From Protaetia brevitarsis (Eukaryota > Arthropoda > Insecta > Coleoptera > Scarabaeidae), in the NCBI GenBank assembly GCA_004143645.1, contig RXPK01000086.1:2275786-2339785 (forward strand): a DNA stretch of 64,000 bases. The letters run 5' to 3'. The notes under the pieces are model-generated. The model was not told the DNA's origin. It made no database searches and saw only the letters and a list, made by a program, of their open reading frames with translations. Shown piece by piece: positions 60,750-64,000 of this stretch (the stretch's first letter is position 1; every line of letters starts with the position of its first letter). Both the position numbers and the translations under genes were made by a program.

Positions 60750-61689
60750 GAGGGGCATGTACACAGGACTGTTGGAGTAATGATTTTGGGGCTACTATTT
60801 ACGGTAGTCGATCACTACTTCTCTTTATTCGAGGTAGTGTGACAGCTGCGCATTATGTTGATGTACTCCTACAAACTACTTTACTATCATATCTAGATGG
60901 CCGTCTACACGTCCTTTTTTCAGCAAGACAATGCACATCCTCATACTGCTCGTCGAACTTGGACTTTCTCCAAGAGGCGTTAATATTTTGCGATGGCCAT
61001 TCCGTTCGCGGGATTTAAACCTTATTGAACATATGTGGGATATATCATGGGGAGGAGACTGTCTACTTTGCACCATTCTCCACAGACTCCGACGTAGTTA
61101 ATCCACGAAGTTCAAGTTGCTTGGAATGAGGTGCCACAAGCAGATATCGACCATCTTATTTTGTCGATACCTAGACGGGTACAGCAGTGTACTCAGCTGT
61201 GAGATCGCCAATTGTTATTATTTTTTTTTCGTGTTACATGTTAATAAAATTTCTTGCAAATGTTATCGTTTCATTTTTGATGTAAAACTATAACATTGCC
61301 GAAAGATCAAATTGAATAAATTATTCTTTATAGGTGTAACACTTCTAATTAGATAAGTTACACATATTCATTAATTAGATTGTAAGTAAATTCCTTCATA
61401 AATTCACTTTTACCAATTTTATAACTTATTCTTTTAACTTATTGCTGACGTTGTTAAATAATTTCCTTCATTGTAAATACATTGATTTCTAAAGAATGTG
61501 CAAACGTCTTTTTATTAAATTCTTAAGAAAGTTAATGAATAACCACCGGTATCAAAAAAAAAAATATCAACACTATTTCCATGAAAGTTATTTTCATAAT
61601 CTTATATCTTTCTCTCTTGCTTTGCACACAGCTTTTCACATTTTACCTACTTTTTTACTGATTACAGTTACGAACTAATAAGTTCTATA

Positions 61690-62480
61690 ATGTAAATCCT
61701 TGTAAATCGACCCTTCCTCTTTAAAATTCTCGTACTTGCCGATAGAACCTCAATATCCGAACACGGAAATACCGTTTCAATTTTCATTGGTCGCCTTATC
61801 GCGATCAATGGCAATCAAGGTTCCATTGGAAAAGCGTCGAATTTCAGCTGCCATATTTGTCCGACCTAATAAAATAATGGAAACTAAACAAAACGCGCAC
61901 TCCTAATGCGATATACCGTTCCAACGCTAGCTCGTAATTGCGTTAGCCAATGACCACGACTCCTATTGTATCCCGATGACATGCGTGCACCACGAAGTCT
62001 GTCGCGCTGAAAAGGAACCCTCGCAACAAGGCCATACTTGCTCCATATAGTCGGTTCGTGTTCCGTTCGCGCAGTTTACGTGTTTCGCTATTTAATTGTT
62101 AACCCGAGCCGAACCTACCATGAGACCGTCCTACAACGACGGCAACGGTCGAACATGTGTCGCACACTCAGTGCATCATGCAATTGCGTTTTTTCAATAG
62201 GGAAAATTCGTTTCGTTATCGCCGCAACGCATGAAAGTTATTATAAACGCGCACCATTTTTTTTTTGTTCTGCTTCGCCTTCATATAATTACATATCAGA
62301 GTGTCTCGTCCGCGTGTGCATATTCCTATACAAACAATGCGATATTTTTTTTATTGTTGCAGTTAATTAATGAATTTCCCGGATAAAATAGCACTTTTCT
62401 GCGACGTGCTTCGGCTAACGAACGTCGAATAATTGCGATTTAGGAGATCTAACGGAATTAGTCAATTTGTCGCAACTTTC
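61690..62480. other. large GC-rich complex island in intron 2 (candidate regulatory)
   Basis: The longest non-repetitive, GC-richer stretch in the window. It holds many CG dinucleotides and homeodomain/CCAAT-like sites (GTAATTGCGTTAGCCAATG near 61935, TTTAATTGTTAACC near 62090, AGTTAATTAATG near 62361). An open + frame of 110 codons (62038-62370) lacks any recognised motif. No LINE or transposon match. Candidate enhancer cluster; a coding exon of another gene cannot be excluded. Confidence 0.45.
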
Positions 62481-62855
62481 TTGACGGTTTATTTATCAAC
62501 TTTGTAGTTTCGTACCGTGGAAATAATTACAATAAGAAAGAATGTGTGTATGAAATTAATTGCACAACCATTCTTGAATGAACTAAAAAGTATTACTACA
62601 TATAAGCGAAAACTATTAAATTGAATTTTATTGATCGATGCCCTTTTGTTTCTATTTTATTATTAACAGACCTTCAAATGTGCTAAATAAATTATTTGGT
62701 TTATTTTTACAATTGAATACTTGTATTTTTTTTAGAATAGCACCGATGTTACAAGTATTATAATAACATTTTTATACAATAATGGTGCACATATTTTTAT
62801 ATTTACTCATGTAATATAATCGACAATCACATTTACTATAAATACACATTTTATC

Positions 62856-63335
62856 TATGAAAAATTAAATAATTACAAATCATCCCAACCCCGTGCTCCA
62901 CCTAAAAGGTACTACACGAAGCTACCTATTCTCAGTACTACATGGATTTCCTCTAACTAAATAATTTCCATATGATTGTTAATAACAAAAATATAATACA
63001 ACAGCTTCACAAACAAATGAATACTACTTTAGGCTAAAATGTGTGAATTAATCGCGGGTCTACTGTAAGTCGGTCAACTATCATTGTTATTAAATGCGCT
63101 CATATGGAACGATTTTTGTTATCTCCCAGCATTCGCCAAGGACATTGATTACATATAATATACTTATATAAAATCAATGGTCAAGGAGTAAGGGAAAACC
63201 ATGGCAAAAACTTTACTCTGGGAGGATCTGGGAAAAAGACCTTGTTACTGATAGCCGCAATTATTATTAATCTTCTGAGTGCTAAAGAAGCAGCCTCCGC
63301 GTTTTCTTAAATTCCAACAGTCTTGCTGTCCTCAC
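62856..63335 (-). mobile_element. LINE 3' UTR fragment, second copy of the 19.1 kb family
   Basis: Closely follows 19106-19510 in the same orientation: CACCTAAA-GGTAC, ACGA-GCTACCTATTCT, ACTACATGGATT, CTCCCAGCATTCG...TTTACTCTGGGAG. No coding part is present, so this copy is 5' truncated within the 3' UTR. An extra AT-rich insertion lies near 63145-63185. Confidence 0.65.
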
Positions 63336-64000
63336 GTAGCTGCTCTCTTTTTTACACATTGGAAGTTGAACCAGGAAAGAACTAATGACCTAAAACAAAC
63401 AAAACAACAGCAGTACCTATTCTAATACTCAAAAATAATTTAATCCTAATTATTCTAACCAATAGTAATTAAGCTAAAGACATATATTTTAAATACTTAT
63501 GGTTTAACACTAATTCCGACCACTAAAGAGCATAAAATATGCATTCATAAATACGTGCTATCCTACTAAATATCTAAATATCATGCCGTTATCTATTTAA
63601 TTCTCAATATAAAATATTGTGTTTATTACAAAACAATAATTGTTCAAAATTAGTAATATTTTATATAAAGCAAGCAAAAATTTGTTGCAAAACTAAACTT
63701 TTGTTAATAAGTGGAAGAATAATTGAATAAGAATTTAAGATGGCAATCTCATTATTAACGTGGATATTTGCTAAATTGTGATATGAATGTACAATATGTA
63801 CCTATAAAGGATAACAATAATTGCAGGACGACTTTAAGCCACTATACATGCGTTAATTAACTAACGCTAATTAATAATTAGGTCACATTAAAAACCTGTA
63901 TAGCACTCGGTTGATATTAGGATGCATATGTTTCACCTTACCAAGGATCTTCAGTGCTACTGTCCAACCAAATGTTTCATACGGAGAAATTCCTATATAC

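Larger units (their letters stand above)
60437..61240 (+). mobile_element. Tc1-like transposase, dead, interrupted at 60518-60749
   Basis: Segments in order: NDGRSLG, RRRGERYDIGFAVEGH, then after the insertion VHRTVGVMILG (V-M-V-W-G block), FFQQDNAHPHTARRTWTFSK (second catalytic Asp in Q-Q-D-N-A-x-P-H), IPFAGFKPY...TYVGYIMGRRLSTLH (decayed D-L-N-P-I-E-x-x-W-D), and VQVAWNEVPQADIDHLILSI at the C-terminus. It starts abruptly where the RT relic ends, and no N-terminal helix-turn-helix is visible. Several stops and frameshifts. Confidence 0.9.
50345..64000 (+). other. eyg intron 2 (at least 13.6 kb, runs off the window)
   Basis: Starts at G|GTGAGT. No downstream RED-subdomain exon (expected to encode an I-G-G-S-K-P motif and an F-A-W-E-I motif) was seen on the + strand, so the intron is inferred to continue past the window end. 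Stretches with nothing I recognise: 50345-52480, 52930-54480, 54940-55560, 56170-57240, 61240-61690, 62480-62850 and 63340-64000. Confidence 0.7.

Noticed and set aside
1..64000. Bacterial-type systems (operons, CRISPR, phage islands)
   Set aside because: No ribosome-binding-site spaced gene clusters, no regularly spaced repeats, and clear spliceosomal exons with eukaryotic transposons.

Overview
The window is a strongly AT-rich piece of an insect nuclear genome. It has one recognisable host gene spread over very long introns, large amounts of degraded transposon sequence, and no operons, CRISPR arrays, rRNA or tRNA genes that I can see. The host gene is a PAX-family transcription factor of the eyegone (eyg / twin-of-eyegone) type, on the + strand. 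Coding exon 1 is 24463-24658 and coding exon 2 is 50099-50344. The two join in phase and give the first 147 residues. Exon 2 ends inside the residual paired box, at the position where PAX paired domains pass from the first (PAI) to the second (RED) subdomain. The RED-subdomain and homeodomain exons were not found, so they should lie beyond base 64000. The species cannot be told from this window; 'insect' rests on the eyg-type protein, the transposon families and the promoter-proximal motifs.

Layout. 1-24 kb is 5' flanking DNA. It holds a dead endonuclease-RT type non-LTR element (about 381-2426) split by a 1.1 kb insertion, a foldback repeat (4.1-4.6 kb), a terminal-inverted-repeat element (6.4-7.2 kb) containing a hammerhead-ribozyme-like motif, an inverted repeat at 11.9-12.2 kb, a possible hAT-like non-autonomous element (15.0-16.2 kb), a minus-strand LINE tail (19.1-21.2 kb) cut by a 1.3 kb MITE, and a Tc1-like fragment (22.3 kb). 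The putative promoter and 5' leader (about 23.94-24.46 kb) is GC-richer than its surroundings and carries two perfect CAGGTAG heptamers.

Intron 1 (25.4 kb) holds a degenerate triplicated repeat (25.0-26.9 kb), several TIR/foldback elements (29.0-30.0, 31.3-32.4, 33.8-35.3, 48.0-48.9, 49.0-49.2 kb), a minus-strand non-LTR RT (37.3-39.0 kb), and smaller LINE relics at 42.1, 43.9-44.3, 47.0-47.5 and 47.7-48.0 kb. Intron 2 (more than 13.6 kb) holds LINE and Tc1 relics at 54.5-56.2 kb, and at 58.2-61.2 kb a nest of a LINE RNase H tail (-), a LINE RT (+) and a Tc1-like transposase. That transposase is itself interrupted by a 232 bp foldback element with a 9 bp target duplication and a hammerhead-like core.

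Between the transposons lie islands of higher GC and complex sequence (5.2, 18.0, 30.5, 41.1, 45.2, 52.5, 57.3 and 61.7-62.5 kb) with no recognisable coding or transposon content. Around a developmental regulator with giant introns, these are the best candidates for cis-regulatory elements.

Most interesting signals: (1) recurrent stem-loop motifs of the form C(T/C)GANGA-N-stem-GAAAC that resemble hammerhead ribozymes of Penelope-like elements and tend to sit beside long palindromes; (2) the young ribozyme-bearing foldback insertion at 60.5 kb; (3) the paired Zelda-type sites at the eyg promoter; (4) the GC-rich intronic islands.
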